From: Pantoea sp. Ep11b | Lineage (GTDB): Bacteria > Pseudomonadota > Gammaproteobacteria > Enterobacterales > Enterobacteriaceae | Assembly (NCBI RefSeq): GCF_040783975.1 | Contig: NZ_CP160631.1 | Span: 1-64,000, forward strand | Reading direction: 5' to 3' | DNA: 64,000 bases | The notes under the pieces: model-generated | Databases searched by the model: none | The model's input: only the letters and a program-made list of their open reading frames with translations | Told to the model about the DNA's origin: nothing | Position numbers and translations under genes: made by a program | Part shown: piece after piece, positions 47,928-58,592 of the stretch | How positions within the stretch are numbered: the first letter of the stretch is position 1 | Layout: each line of letters begins with the position of its first letter

Positions 47928-48905
47928 TTAAGGTTTCACGAGTGGTGCGACAAAGCGCGAGGTCACGTAGCTGCTGTAGTCGTTGTCCGCCTGCGGCACT
48001 CTGCCCTGCGCTTTCAGAAAGTGCGCGGTATCGACGATCGCTTGATTAACTGGTTTGCCCAGCTGCTCAACCTGCTGCTGCGCCGTGAGATAGGTGTTGC
48101 CTTTAACCAGGCCCGGCACCTGCGCTTCCGGCACACCGCTCAGACGGGAGAGCTTACTGAGGTTCTCCGGCTGCTTCAGCCAGCTGTCGGGGCTGTTAAG
48201 ATAGGCCTGCTGAGCCTCGATCGCGCTGCGGGCGAAAGCGGTAACGATCTCAGGATGTTGCTCCGCAAAATCTTTGCGCACCACCCAGACATCCAGCGTT
48301 GGCGATCCCCAGCGGCCAACGTCTGCCGAGTCGGTTAACACCCGGCCCTCTTTTTCCAGCTCGTTCACCGCCGGTGCCCAGACGTAGGCGCCATCGATAT
48401 CGCCCCGCTGCCAGGCCGCGATAATGGCGGGCGGCTGCAGGTTCACCAGCTGGACCTGCGACGGTTTAATGCCCCAGTGTTTCAGGGCCGCCAGCAGGCT
48501 GTAATGGGTGGTGGAGATAAAGGGTACGGCGATACGCTTGCCGATGAGATCCTGGGGGTTCGTGATGCTCTTCTTCACCACCAGCGCTTCAGAGTTCCCC
48601 AGCTGAGAGGCGAGTAAAAAGGCTTCGATCGGCAGCTTCTGCGCCGCTGCGACCGCCAGCGGGCTGGAGCCGATATTGCCGATCTGCACGTCGCCGGAGG
48701 CCAGCGCGCGGAGCACGCCCGCGCCGCTGTCGAATTTGCGCCAGTCAACGCTGGCCCCGCTCGCTTTAGCAAAAGTGTTGTCGGCCTGCGCCACCTTTGC
48801 CGGTTCCGCTGAGGTCTGCCAGGCGACGGTGACGTTGACCGCCTCTGCCCTGAAAGCCAGCAGCGCCAGCGCCGCCGCTAAAAATGTTAAACGTGTTGCT
48901 GCCAT
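47928..48905 (-). CDS. tauA: Taurine-binding periplasmic protein TauA
   Basis: A 325-residue solute-binding protein with a signal peptide (about residues 1-22, MAATRLTFLAAALALLAFRA, cleavage near EAV). The mature start VNVTVAWQTSAEPAKVAQ and the body (DWRKFDSGAGVLRALASGDVQIGN, STTHYSLLAALKHWGI) follow E. coli TauA closely. It is first of the operon. The upstream region (48906-49140) is shared with a divergent LacI-type gene. Confidence 0.97.
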   Translation of the reverse strand: MAATRLTFLAAALALLAFRAEAVNVTVAWQTSAEPAKVAQADNTFAKASGASVDWRKFDSGAGVLRALASGDVQIGNIGSSPLAVAAAQKLPIEAFLLASQLGNSEALVVKKSITNPQDLIGKRIAVPFISTTHYSLLAALKHWGIKPSQVQLVNLQPPAIIAAWQRGDIDGAYVWAPAVNELEKEGRVLTDSADVGRWGSPTLDVWVVRKDFAEQHPEIVTAFARSAIEAQQAYLNSPDSWLKQPENLSKLSRLSGVPEAQVPGLVKGNTYLTAQQQVEQLGKPVNQAIVDTAHFLKAQGRVPQADNDYSSYVTSRFVAPLVKP

Positions 48906-49140
48906 GATCGCGTCCCCCTGTTTTTATCGTGGGGGCAGTGTCTCCGGGCGCTATAATTTCATAAAGGAATTAAAAATTATCCCCTATAGAAATAAGTTCT
49001 TAGATCACTATCTGCAAACGTAAGTCGGAAATCGCAATTGCTGAAAAAGGCTAAAGTAAGCAAAAATGTCAGGCGCTCACATTGTCCCTGTGTTATTGAT
49101 ATGCATTCCCAATTACTGCCTGTTAAGGTCTCTGTATCTG
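48906..49140. promoter_or_regulatory. Divergent tauA / LacI-type regulator intergenic region
   Basis: 235 bp with an A/T-rich core (48950-49010), including AAATTATAG and ATTATCCCCTATAGAAATAAG-like DNA, plus an inverted repeat CCCCC...GGGGG (48909-48927) in the tauA leader. E. coli tauA uses the LysR-type factors Cbl/CysB, whose sites are A/T-rich and degenerate. A Cbl/CysB site is plausible but not proven, and no clean LacI-type palindrome was seen. Confidence 0.4.
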
Positions 49141-50121
49141 ATGTCGATCGAGAAAGTCGCTCAGCTGGCTGGCGTCTCTAAAGCCACGGTATCGCGGGTT
49201 CTCAACGCGAATCCCGGCGTAAAGCCTCATACGCGTGAAAAAGTTCTGGCGGCCATCTCTGCCTGCGACTATCAGCCTAACCTGCTGGCGCGTCAGCTGC
49301 GCACGGCGCAGAGCCACATGCTGCTGGTGCTGATCTCGGATATCACCAACCCCTTCTGTTCGCGCGTGGTTCAGGGCATTGAGGCCGAAGCCGAACTGCA
49401 TGGCTACCATATCCTGCTCTGCAACTCCGCCTCGCAGCTTCAGCGCGAAGCCGCCTATCTGAGTCTGCTGACCGGCAAAGTGGTGGATGGCGTGATCACG
49501 ATGGATGCGGCGTCCGGCTTACAGGATCTGCAGGCGCTGATTGCGGGTGCGCCCTGGGTGCAGTGCTGTGAATTCGATCCTGCCATCCCCGCCTCTTCCG
49601 TCAGTATCGACCACCTTGAGGCGGCGCGTGACACCGTCCACTACCTCGCGGGCAAAGGGCGACAGCGCATCGGGCTGGTGAATGGCGACATGCGCTACCT
49701 CTATTCGCATCATCGGGAAAAGGGTTACCGGCAGGCGATAGAGGAGCTGGGCCATGCGTGGTCTGCCGTCGCCTATACCTATGAAATTACGCCCGAAGCG
49801 GGGAGTCAGGCGCTGCGCGAACTGATGGCGCTGCCGCAGCCGCCCGATGCGGTGTTTGCCGTGTCCGATGTGCTGGCAGTAGGCGTGGTTCACGCGGCGC
49901 TGGAGGCGGGCCTGCGCGTGCCGGAGGATCTGGCGGTCGTCGGATTCGATGGCGTGCCCTTTACCCGCAGCCTTAACCCGCCGCTGACCACCATCGAGCA
50001 GCCGATGAACGAACTGGGCGCACGCAGCGTGCAGTTGCTGCTGCAGAAGATCCGTCAGCCTAACGCGCCAGTGATCCATGAGGTATTGCCCTGGACGCGC
50101 GTTGAACGCGCATCCAGCTGA
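49141..50121 (+). CDS. LacI/CytR-type transcriptional regulator
   Basis: A 326-residue regulator. N-terminal LacI helix-turn-helix (IEKVAQLAGVSKATVSRVLN, then hinge helix QPNLLARQLR) and a periplasmic-binding-like effector domain (LVLISDITNPFCSRVVQGIEAEAELHGYHILLC; C-terminal VVGFDGVPFTRSLNPPLTTIEQP). It resembles CytR-group proteins. The ATG at 49141 gives the standard HTH start; a frame open to 49066 would prepend an unconserved segment. The ribosome-binding site (AAGG, 11 nt away) is poor. It is divergent from tauA and ends 1 bp from the convergent LysE gene. The effector and targets are unknown. Confidence 0.85.
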   Translation: MSIEKVAQLAGVSKATVSRVLNANPGVKPHTREKVLAAISACDYQPNLLARQLRTAQSHMLLVLISDITNPFCSRVVQGIEAEAELHGYHILLCNSASQLQREAAYLSLLTGKVVDGVITMDAASGLQDLQALIAGAPWVQCCEFDPAIPASSVSIDHLEAARDTVHYLAGKGRQRIGLVNGDMRYLYSHHREKGYRQAIEELGHAWSAVAYTYEITPEAGSQALRELMALPQPPDAVFAVSDVLAVGVVHAALEAGLRVPEDLAVVGFDGVPFTRSLNPPLTTIEQPMNELGARSVQLLLQKIRQPNAPVIHEVLPWTRVERASS

Positions 50122-50122
50122 C

Positions 50123-50725
50123 TCAGTGCCAGATTAACAGGACGCAGGCGGCAGTCAGCAGCCCCATCGCCAGATTAAAGATTTTCCAGGCGCGACGGCT
50201 GCGCAGGATGCGGCCAATCATCGCGCCAAATCCCATCCAGATGACGCCCGAGACCAGGTTAACCAGAAACATGCCGACGCTAATCGCCATTACAGAGTGA
50301 CGATAGGCGTCACCAGCCAGGCTGAAGCTGGCGACCGCGCCCAGCGCCATCAGCCAGGCCTTGGGATTGATCAGCTGCAGCAGCCCGCCCTGCCAGAACG
50401 GCATAGGCGCATCCGGTGCCTGGTCAGTCTCCAGCTTCTCGTAGCTGGCGGTGGCGATTTTCCACGCCAGCCAGAGCAGATAGAGGCTGCCGGCAATTTT
50501 CAGCACCAGATGCAGCGAAGGATAGAGCAGGATCAGCCCCCCCACGCCAAAGGCCACCATCAGCAGCATCACCTGCATCCCGATCATGATGCCAATCATC
50601 AATGGAAAGGTGCGCACGAAGCCAAAATTAGCACCCGAGGCGGTGAGTAACATATTATTGGGGCCGGGCGTAATCGCCGCGACCCAGAGAAAGCCCAACA
50701 TTGAGAAGAAAAGACTCAGTTCCAT
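50123..50725 (-). CDS. LysE/RhtB family exporter
   Basis: A 200-residue inner-membrane protein with about six membrane segments and the family motif AAITPGPNNMLLTASGANFG. It is in the group that includes cysteine/O-acetylserine exporters (EamB) and various amino-acid exporters. The substrate cannot be read from the sequence. It is convergent with the LacI-type gene and divergent from yheT, and is part of the accessory block with tauABCD. Confidence 0.85.
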   Translation of the reverse strand: MELSLFFSMLGFLWVAAITPGPNNMLLTASGANFGFVRTFPLMIGIMIGMQVMLLMVAFGVGGLILLYPSLHLVLKIAGSLYLLWLAWKIATASYEKLETDQAPDAPMPFWQGGLLQLINPKAWLMALGAVASFSLAGDAYRHSVMAISVGMFLVNLVSGVIWMGFGAMIGRILRSRRAWKIFNLAMGLLTAACVLLIWH

Positions 50726-50783
50726 GACAATCGGGTACTCCCTGCCCCGGTAAGAAAAAACCTCTCGAAGCTAACAGTGTGAT

Positions 50784-51800
50784 ATGGAACAGACAAGCTT
50801 TTACCACATGAAATTTACCGGACCGGAAAACGAGCAGTTCACGCCGCCTGCCGGGCTGCGTAACGCGCATCTGCAGACGATGCTGCCGCGTCTGTTACGC
50901 CGGCGCAGCACGCTGGTTCCCCACTGGCAGCGTCTCGATCTGCCGGATGGCGATTTTGTCGATCTCGCCTGGAGTGAAGATCCGCACTCTGCGCAGCATA
51001 AGCCACGCGTGGTGCTGTTTCACGGGCTGGAGGGAAGTTTTCACAGCCCCTATATTCACGGCCTGATGACGATCTGCCGCGCGCGCGGCTGGCTGGCGGT
51101 GGTGATGCATTTTCGCGGCTGCAGCGGCGAACCTAACCGGCTGAACCGCATCTATCACTCTGGTGAAACCGACGACGCCCGCTTTTTCCTGCGCTGGCTG
51201 CACACCCGCTGGGGCCGCGTGCCTACCGCCGCCGTGGGGTTTTCGCTGGGCGGCAACATGCTGGGCTGTCTGCTGGGTCAGGAGGGCGCCGCCGCAGAGG
51301 TCGACGCTGGCGTGATTGTTTCAGCGCCGCTGCTGCTGGAGCCCTGCAGCGTAAAACTGGAACGCGGTTTTTCGCGCTTCTATCAATACTATCTGCTGGC
51401 ACAGCTCAAGAAGAATGCCCGCCGTAAGCTGCACGCCTGGCCGGATACGCTGCCGGTGAATCTGGCAGAGCTCAAGGGGCTGCGGCGACTGCGCGACTTC
51501 GATGATGCGATTACGGCGCGCGCCCACGGTTTTATGGATGCGGCAGATTACTATCATCGGGCCAGCGCCATGCCCTGGCTGAAGCAGATAGAAAAACCGC
51601 TGCTGATCCTGCACGCCCGGGACGATCCCTTTATGAGTGATGAGGTGATCCCGCAGAGCAGTCAATTATCTGCCACTATTACGTATCAACTGACATCACA
51701 CGGCGGCCACGTAGGGTTTGTCGGCGGCACATTACGCCAGCCTGAAATGTGGCTGGAACAGCGCATCCCTCAGTGGATCGCCCCTTTTCTGGATAACTGA
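50784..51800 (+). CDS. yheT: YheT-family alpha/beta hydrolase
   Basis: A 338-residue hydrolase. Oxyanion region [15 protein letters not shown], nucleophile S154 in [10 protein letters not shown], acid Asp in [14 protein letters not shown] and catalytic His in [12 protein letters not shown], so the triad is complete. The substrate is unknown, probably an ester. It is first of yheT-yheU-prkB. Confidence 0.93.
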   Translation: MEQTSFYHMKFTGPENEQFTPPAGLRNAHLQTMLPRLLRRRSTLVPHWQRLDLPDGDFVDLAWSEDPHSAQHKPRVVLFHGLEGSFHSPYIHGLMTICRARGWLAVVMHFRGCSGEPNRLNRIYHSGETDDARFFLRWLHTRWGRVPTAAVGFSLGGNMLGCLLGQEGAAAEVDAGVIVSAPLLLEPCSVKLERGFSRFYQYYLLAQLKKNARRKLHAWPDTLPVNLAELKGLRRLRDFDDAITARAHGFMDAADYYHRASAMPWLKQIEKPLLILHARDDPFMSDEVIPQSSQLSATITYQLTSHGGHVGFVGGTLRQPEMWLEQRIPQWIAPFLDN

Positions 51801-51804
51801 TCTC

Positions 51805-52023
51805 GTGATTATTCCCTGGCAACAGGTCTCGCCTGAGACCCTTGAAAACCTGATTGAAACCTTTGTGCTGCGCGAAGGCACAGACTACGGCGAGCAGGAG
51901 CGCAGCCTGCTGGACAAAGTGGCGGACGTGCGACGTCAGCTGGAAAGCGGTGAAGTGGTGCTGGTATGGTCAGAACTGCATGAGTCGGTCAATATTATGC
52001 CGCGCAACGCCTTTCGTGGCTGA
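51805..52023 (+). CDS. yheU: YheU family protein
   Basis: A 72-residue protein, the size of E. coli YheU (UPF0270). The GTG at 51805, 4 bp after the yheT stop, gives the conserved opening [20 protein letters not shown] and ends [12 protein letters not shown]. An upstream ATG in the same frame lies inside yheT and is rejected. Function unknown. Confidence 0.92.
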   Translation: MIIPWQQVSPETLENLIETFVLREGTDYGEQERSLLDKVADVRRQLESGEVVLVWSELHESVNIMPRNAFRG

Positions 52024-52084
52024 TGCACCCGCCGCCATTTCATGCTAACAATGCCTGTTACCCGATCTCACAGGGAGCTTCTCT

Positions 52085-52954
52085 ATGTCTGCACGTCATC
52101 CTATTATCGCGGTGACCGGTTCCAGTGGTGCAGGAACCACCACCACCAGCCTGGCGTTTCGCAAAATCTTTCAGCAGCTTGATCTTCATGCGGCGGAGCT
52201 GGAGGGCGACAGCTTTCACCGCTTTACCCGTCCTGAGATGGATATGGCGATTCGTAAAGCGCGCGATTTAGGACGCCACGTCAGCTACTTCGGCCCCGAA
52301 GCCAATGACTTTGGCCTGCTGGAGCAGAGCTTTAAAGAGTATGGCTATAGCGGACAGGGGCAGTCGCGCAAATATCTGCACACTTACGATGAGGCGGTGC
52401 CGTGGAATCAGGTGCCAGGCACCTTTACGCCGTGGCAGCCGCTGCCGCAGAACACCGATATTCTCTTCTATGAAGGGCTGCATGGCGGTGTGGTAACGGC
52501 GCAGCACAATGTGGCGGAGCAGGTTGATCTGCTGGTTGGCGTGGTCCCGATTGTAAACCTGGAGTGGATCCAGAAGCTGGTGCGCGACACCGGCGAGCGC
52601 GGCCACTCCCGTGAAGCGGTGATGGACTCGGTGGTCCGGTCGATGGAGGATTACATCAACTTCATCACGCCCCAGTTCTCCCGCACCCATATCAACTTTC
52701 AGCGTGTCCCGACCGTAGATACCTCCAACCCGTTCGCTGCCCGTGCCATCCCATCGCTGGATGAGAGTTTTGTGGTGATTCATTTCCAGGCGCTGGAGGA
52801 TATCGACTTCCCCTATCTGCTGGCGATGCTGCAGGGCTCCTTTATCTCGCACATCAATACCCTGGTGGTGCCGGGCGGCAAAATGGGTCTGGCGATGGAG
52901 TTAATTATGGGCCCGCTGGTGAAGCGGCTGATGCAAGGCAAACGGATAGAGTAA
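52085..52954 (+). CDS. prkB: Phosphoribulokinase-family protein PrkB
   Basis: A 289-residue P-loop kinase of the phosphoribulokinase/uridine kinase group, with Walker A VTGSSGAGTTTTS and the conserved YEGLHGG. No Rubisco or Calvin-cycle gene is near, so ribulose-5-phosphate is unlikely to feed carbon fixation; the true substrate in enterics is unknown. It follows yheU after 61 bp, where CAGGGAGCTTCT provides a ribosome-binding site. Confidence 0.93.
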   Translation: MSARHPIIAVTGSSGAGTTTTSLAFRKIFQQLDLHAAELEGDSFHRFTRPEMDMAIRKARDLGRHVSYFGPEANDFGLLEQSFKEYGYSGQGQSRKYLHTYDEAVPWNQVPGTFTPWQPLPQNTDILFYEGLHGGVVTAQHNVAEQVDLLVGVVPIVNLEWIQKLVRDTGERGHSREAVMDSVVRSMEDYINFITPQFSRTHINFQRVPTVDTSNPFAARAIPSLDESFVVIHFQALEDIDFPYLLAMLQGSFISHINTLVVPGGKMGLAMELIMGPLVKRLMQGKRIE

Positions 52955-53044
52955 GGGACGGCATGCGCAGGCTTCAGGAAGGTCGCTACAGGCAAAACCC
53001 GGACACAAAGGATCTGACAGCAGCCCATAAGCTCAACACGCAGG

Positions 53045-53140
53045 GAACCGGATCAGAAGAGGAAAGCGTCCCCCGCCAGGGACAGCGCGGGACGAGCGGT
53101 CAGGGACTGGCTCAGGCGACCTTCTGATCTGACCCGGTTC
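53045..53140. repeat. Long imperfect inverted repeat downstream of prkB
   Basis: GAACCGG-ATCAGAAG (53045-53059) pairs with CTTCTGAT-[CTGAC]-CCGGTTC (53121-53140): a 15 bp stem with one 5-nt bulge, enclosing a GC-rich 61-nt loop that itself holds GTCCC/GGGAC hairpins. It lies between the ends of convergent prkB and yhfA. It could be a terminator, a small RNA or a dispersed repeat; no match to ERIC or REP elements was recognised. Confidence 0.6.
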
Positions 53141-53197
53141 TCTGTGCAGGCACGGTCTTACAACAGCGTGCCGGCAACGTTAAAAATCCTGCGGCTA

Positions 53198-53602
53198 TTA
53201 CAGTTCAATCACTTCGTAGCTGTGGGTAATCGTTACGCCTTTACCCAGCATGATGGCGACCGAGCAATATTTTTCCGCCGAAAGATCGACGGCGCGTGAG
53301 ACCGCTTTATCCTGGAGTGCTTTGCCACTGACGATAAAATGCAGGTTGATGTGCGTAAAGATTCGCGGCGCCTCTTCACGACGTTCTGAGGTCAGTTTTA
53401 CTTCACAATCAGCCACATCGTTGCGGCCTTTTTGCAGAATTGATACCACGTCGATTGCGCTGCATCCGCCCGCCGCCATCAGCACCATCTCCATTGGGCT
53501 GGGCGCTTTATCCCCTGAATTGCCATCCATCAGGATCTGATGGCCCGATGAGGATTCTCCGAGGAATGTCAGCCCTTCTACCCATTTCACTCTTGCCTGC
53601 AT
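53198..53602 (-). CDS. yhfA: OsmC-family redox protein YhfA
   Basis: A 134-residue OsmC/Ohr-like protein. The two cysteines that can act as peroxidatic pair are present: AAGGCSAIDVVS (Cys near 48) and SAEKYCSVAIML (Cys near 113). The exact substrate is unknown. It is divergent from crp, as in E. coli. Confidence 0.92.
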   Translation of the reverse strand: MQARVKWVEGLTFLGESSSGHQILMDGNSGDKAPSPMEMVLMAAGGCSAIDVVSILQKGRNDVADCEVKLTSERREEAPRIFTHINLHFIVSGKALQDKAVSRAVDLSAEKYCSVAIMLGKGVTITHSYEVIEL

Positions 53603-53906
53603 GATTTTTGCTCCGGAATATGCTGTTTTGTCGTCAGAGTACGCTTTCCCCTGGTAAACAGCAATCCGGAGAAATCCGCCCGTAGCTGAAGCGAGACAAC
53701 AGAAGACAGTCGGCTTAAGCTGTGCTACAAACAGTGCTGAAAATATTTTTCGTCACCCGATGACGAAGCCGGGAAGAATGATGCGCACTGCGCCTGATGC
53801 GGCCCGAATAATTTCCTGAAATGGAAAACGCTTGAAGCTTTCACCGCCTGACAGGGAAAACTGCCCCCTGTGTTTTGGGCACGATTACAACAGAGGATAA
53901 TAGCGA
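53603..53906. promoter_or_regulatory. yhfA-crp divergent regulatory region
   Basis: 304 bp without a gene. It must contain the crp promoter and the divergent yhfA promoter. A 7 bp inverted repeat TTCGTCA-CCCGA-TGACGAA (53749-53767) is visible. No strong TGTGA-N6-TCACA match was found, so the CRP autoregulation known in E. coli cannot be confirmed from this reading. Confidence 0.5.
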
Positions 53907-54539
53907 ATGGTTCTCGGCAAACCGCAAACAGACCCTACACTCGAATGGTTCCTGTCCCATTGCCATATTCACAAGTATCCATCCAAAAGTACGCTGATTC
54001 ATCAAGGTGAAAAAGCCGAAACGCTTTACTACATCGTGAAAGGTTCCGTTGCGGTTCTGATTAAAGATGAAGAAGGCAAGGAGATGATTCTTTCCTACCT
54101 GAATCAGGGTGATTTTATTGGTGAGCTTGGCCTGTTTGAAGAAGGCCAGGAGCGCAGCGCCTGGGTACGTGCGAAAAGCGCATGTGAAGTGGCAGAGATT
54201 TCTTATAAGAAGTTCCGTCAGCTGATCCAGGTTAACCCTGATATCCTGATGCGACTCTCGTCGCAGATGGCGCGTCGCCTGCAGGTCACGTCTGAAAAAG
54301 TGGGTAATCTCGCTTTCCTTGACGTGACCGGGCGCATTGCACAGACCCTGCTTAACCTGGCGAAACAGCCAGATGCCATGACGCATCCCGACGGCATGCA
54401 AATTAAAATCACTCGTCAGGAAATTGGCCAGATTGTTGGTTGTTCACGCGAAACCGTGGGCCGTATTCTGAAGATGCTGGAAGATCAGAACCTGATCTCC
54501 GCACACGGCAAAACCATCGTCGTTTACGGCACCCGCTGA
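53907..54539 (+). CDS. crp: cAMP receptor protein CRP
   Basis: A 210-residue global regulator, the E. coli length and nearly the same sequence. The cAMP-binding beta-roll covers about 1-135 ([21 protein letters not shown]). A hinge follows, and then the DNA-binding helix-turn-helix [21 protein letters not shown] (about 170-190), whose R/E/R recognition residues predict TGTGA-N6-TCACA sites. One such site is seen at 60157-60172. Confidence 0.99.
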   Translation: MVLGKPQTDPTLEWFLSHCHIHKYPSKSTLIHQGEKAETLYYIVKGSVAVLIKDEEGKEMILSYLNQGDFIGELGLFEEGQERSAWVRAKSACEVAEISYKKFRQLIQVNPDILMRLSSQMARRLQVTSEKVGNLAFLDVTGRIAQTLLNLAKQPDAMTHPDGMQIKITRQEIGQIVGCSRETVGRILKMLEDQNLISAHGKTIVVYGTR

Positions 54540-54551
54540 TTCCTGTCACCC

Positions 54552-54581
54552 ACGGCGTGATGGCAACATCACGCCGTTATT
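54552..54581 (+). terminator. crp terminator
   Basis: ACGGCGTGAT-GGCAAC-ATCACGCCGT then TATTGTTTG: a 10 bp perfect stem 12 bp after the crp stop. Confidence 0.8.
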
Positions 54582-54596
54582 GTTTGTGCTGAGCCG

Positions 54597-56672
54597 ATGT
54601 GGCGTCGAATAATCTACCACCCTGAAGTGAACTACGCCCTGCGGCAAACGCTGGTGCTCTGCCTGCCGGTGGCGCTGGGCTGGCTGGCGGGCGACCTGCA
54701 AAAAGGCCTGCTCTTCTCGCTGGTGCCCGCCTGCTGCAATATCGCTGGTCTGGATACCCCGCATAAACGCTTCTTCAAACGCCTGATCGTGGGCGGCAGC
54801 CTGTTTGCCCTCGGCAGCTTCCTGATCCAGTGGCTCACCCTGCAGGCGGTGCCGCTGCCGCTGATCCTGTTCGCCATGTCGCTGTTGCTCGGAGTAACCG
54901 GAGAGATCAGTCCACTGCATGGCCGTCTGCTGCCCGGCACCCTTATCGCCGCCATCTTTACCCTGAGCCTGGTGGGTCGCATGCCGATCTATGTTCCGCC
55001 CCTGCTCTATATCGGCGGCACGCTCTGGTATGGGCTGTTTAACTGGTTCTGGTTCTGGCTGTGGAAAGAGCAGCCGATGCGCGAGAGCCTGAGTCTGATC
55101 TACCGCGAACTGGCTAACTACTGCGACGCCAAATATACCCTGCTGACACAGCTGACCGATCCGGAGAAGGCCCTGCCGCCGCTGCTGGCTCGCCAGCAGA
55201 AAGTGGTCGACCTGATCAACACCTGTTATCAGCAGATGCATATGCTGTCGGCCAGCCGCGACCACAGTCATAAGCGGCTGACGCGCGCCTTTCAGGTGGC
55301 GCTGGATCTGCAGGAGCATATCTCAGTCAGCCTGCATCGGCCGGAAGAGGTGCAGAAGCTGGTGGAGCAGAGCCACGCCGAAGCGGTGATCCGCTGGAAT
55401 GCCAAAACTATCTCGGCCCGGCTGCGGGTGCTGGCGGATAATATTCTTTATCACCAGTTACCCGAACGCTTTGCGATGGACAAGCAGCTCGGCGCGCTGG
55501 AGAAAATCACCTGGCAGCATCCCGACAACCCGGTCGGGCACTTCTGCCTCTATCACTTCAACCGGATTGCCCGGGTCCTGCGCACGCAGAAACCGCTCTA
55601 TCAGCGCGACCTGATGGCCGACCGCCAGCGCCGCCTGCCGCTGCTGCCTGCCCTGCGCAACTATCTCTCCCTGCGCTCCTCGGCGCTGCGCACCGCCGGT
55701 CGTTTTGCGGTCATGCTGATGCTGGGCAGCGCACTGGCGCTGTTCTTCAACATTCCCAAGCCCTACTGGATCCTGATGACCATCATGTTCGTCAGCCAGA
55801 ACGGCTACAGCGCCACCCGTGTCCGCATCCAGCACCGGGCGCTGGGCACGTTTGCCGGGCTGGTGATCGCGGCCGCTACGCTGCGCCTGGCGGTGCCGGA
55901 GTCACTGGTGCTGCTGATCATGCTGGCGATTACCTTTATCAGCTATCGCTTTACCCGTCAGTTTTATGGCTGGTCGATGATTGGCTTCACGGTGACTGCC
56001 GTTTATTCGCTGCAGCTGCTGTCGCTGAACGGCGCACAGTTTCTGCTGCCGCGCCTGATGGATACGCTGATGGGCTGTCTGATCGCTTTTGGCGGAATGC
56101 TCTGGCTCTGGCCGCAGTGGCAGAGCGGCTTACTGCGGCAGAACGCGCATGATGCGCTGGAAACCTATCAGGATGCGCTGCGTCTGCTGCTGGGCGATGA
56201 GCAATCACCCGACAAACTCGCCTACCAGCGCGTGCAGGTGAATCAGGCGCACAATGCACTGTTCAACTCCCTGAATCAGGCGATGCAGGAGCCGGCATTC
56301 AACGCCCAGTATCTGAAAGATATGCGGCTCTGGGTAACGCACAGCCAGTTTATCGTCGAGCACATTAATGCGATGACGATTCTGGCGCGCGAACACACCA
56401 TGCTCACGGCCTCGCTGGCCCAGCGCTATCTGCAATCCTGTGAAATCGCGCTGCAGCGGTGTCAGCAGCGGCTGGAATATGATGGGGCAAGCTCACAGGT
56501 TAATCTGCTGGATGAGCTGGAGAATATCAGTGAGGGGCCGGTGACGGTCGTGGAGCAGCATGTGCGGCGCATTCTCGATCATCTGAGCGTAATGCACACT
56601 ATCTCTTCACTGGCGTGGAGCCAGCGACCGCAACATGGCCGCTGGCTGATCCGTCATTTACGGAAAAGCTGA
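54597..56672 (+). CDS. yhfK: FUSC-family inner-membrane protein YhfK
   Basis: A 691-residue protein close in size to E. coli YhfK (696). Two sets of membrane segments (about 15-170 and 365-500, the latter with KPYWILMTIMFVSQNGYSATRVRIQHRALGTFAG, a FUSC/aromatic-acid-exporter signature) are separated and followed by cytoplasmic helical regions. An efflux role is inferred from the family; the substrate is unknown. It starts just past the crp terminator. Confidence 0.92.
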   Translation: MWRRIIYHPEVNYALRQTLVLCLPVALGWLAGDLQKGLLFSLVPACCNIAGLDTPHKRFFKRLIVGGSLFALGSFLIQWLTLQAVPLPLILFAMSLLLGVTGEISPLHGRLLPGTLIAAIFTLSLVGRMPIYVPPLLYIGGTLWYGLFNWFWFWLWKEQPMRESLSLIYRELANYCDAKYTLLTQLTDPEKALPPLLARQQKVVDLINTCYQQMHMLSASRDHSHKRLTRAFQVALDLQEHISVSLHRPEEVQKLVEQSHAEAVIRWNAKTISARLRVLADNILYHQLPERFAMDKQLGALEKITWQHPDNPVGHFCLYHFNRIARVLRTQKPLYQRDLMADRQRRLPLLPALRNYLSLRSSALRTAGRFAVMLMLGSALALFFNIPKPYWILMTIMFVSQNGYSATRVRIQHRALGTFAGLVIAAATLRLAVPESLVLLIMLAITFISYRFTRQFYGWSMIGFTVTAVYSLQLLSLNGAQFLLPRLMDTLMGCLIAFGGMLWLWPQWQSGLLRQNAHDALETYQDALRLLLGDEQSPDKLAYQRVQVNQAHNALFNSLNQAMQEPAFNAQYLKDMRLWVTHSQFIVEHINAMTILAREHTMLTASLAQRYLQSCEIALQRCQQRLEYDGASSQVNLLDELENISEGPVTVVEQHVRRILDHLSVMHTISSLAWSQRPQHGRWLIRHLRKS

Positions 56673-56673
56673 T

Positions 56674-57965
<1,292 letters not shown>

Positions 57966-57975
57966 CAAAGGCAAC

Positions 57976-58551
57976 TTATTGCGTCAGGAAATTGCGCAGC
58001 AGCTGGTGCCCCTGCTCGCTGAGAATGCTCTCGGGATGGAACTGCACGCCCTCCAGCGCAAGGGTTTTGTGGCGGAATCCCATGATTTCGTCGGGTTCGC
58101 CGTCACGCACTGTCCAGGCCGTTATCTCGAACGCCTCCGGCAGGGAGTCGCGTTTGACGATCAGCGAATGGTAGCGGGTCACCGTAAGGGGATTGTTGAG
58201 ATGGCGGAACACACCCTGACCGGTGTGCTGAATGGCGGACGTTTTACCGTGCATCACCTGACGCGCCCGTACTACCTGTGCCCCATACGCCTGGGCGATA
58301 GCCTGATGCCCCAGGCAGACGCCCAGCACCGGCAGCTTCCCGGCAAAGTGCCGGATCGCCGCCAGCGAAATGCCTGACTCCGACGGCGTGCAGGGACCTG
58401 GTGAGATCACCAGATGAGTCAGCGGTAAGGCCGCCATCTGCGCCAGGGTGATAGCATCATTGCGCACCACCTGCACCTCTGCACCCAGTTCGCAGAAATA
58501 TTGATAAAGATTCCAGGTAAAGGAGTCGTAGTTGTCGATAAGCAGCAGCAT
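57976..58551 (-). CDS. pabA: Aminodeoxychorismate synthase component II (PabA)
   Basis: A 191-residue class-I glutamine amidotransferase supplying ammonia to PabB for p-aminobenzoate and folate. Catalytic C79 in [16 protein letters not shown], then His and Glu in [32 protein letters not shown] is the typical start. TrpG-type anthranilate amidotransferases look similar, but the fic-pabA-argD context is that of PabA. Confidence 0.95.
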   Translation of the reverse strand: MLLLIDNYDSFTWNLYQYFCELGAEVQVVRNDAITLAQMAALPLTHLVISPGPCTPSESGISLAAIRHFAGKLPVLGVCLGHQAIAQAYGAQVVRARQVMHGKTSAIQHTGQGVFRHLNNPLTVTRYHSLIVKRDSLPEAFEITAWTVRDGEPDEIMGFRHKTLALEGVQFHPESILSEQGHQLLRNFLTQ

Positions 58552-58592
58552 GAACCATCCAGAGTGATAACCCGCGCGGCTATTCTACGCGG

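Noticed and set aside
53603..53906. Search for a CRP autoregulatory site upstream of crp
   Set aside because: No segment matches TGTGA-N6-TCACA well enough; a degenerate site may exist but was not claimed.
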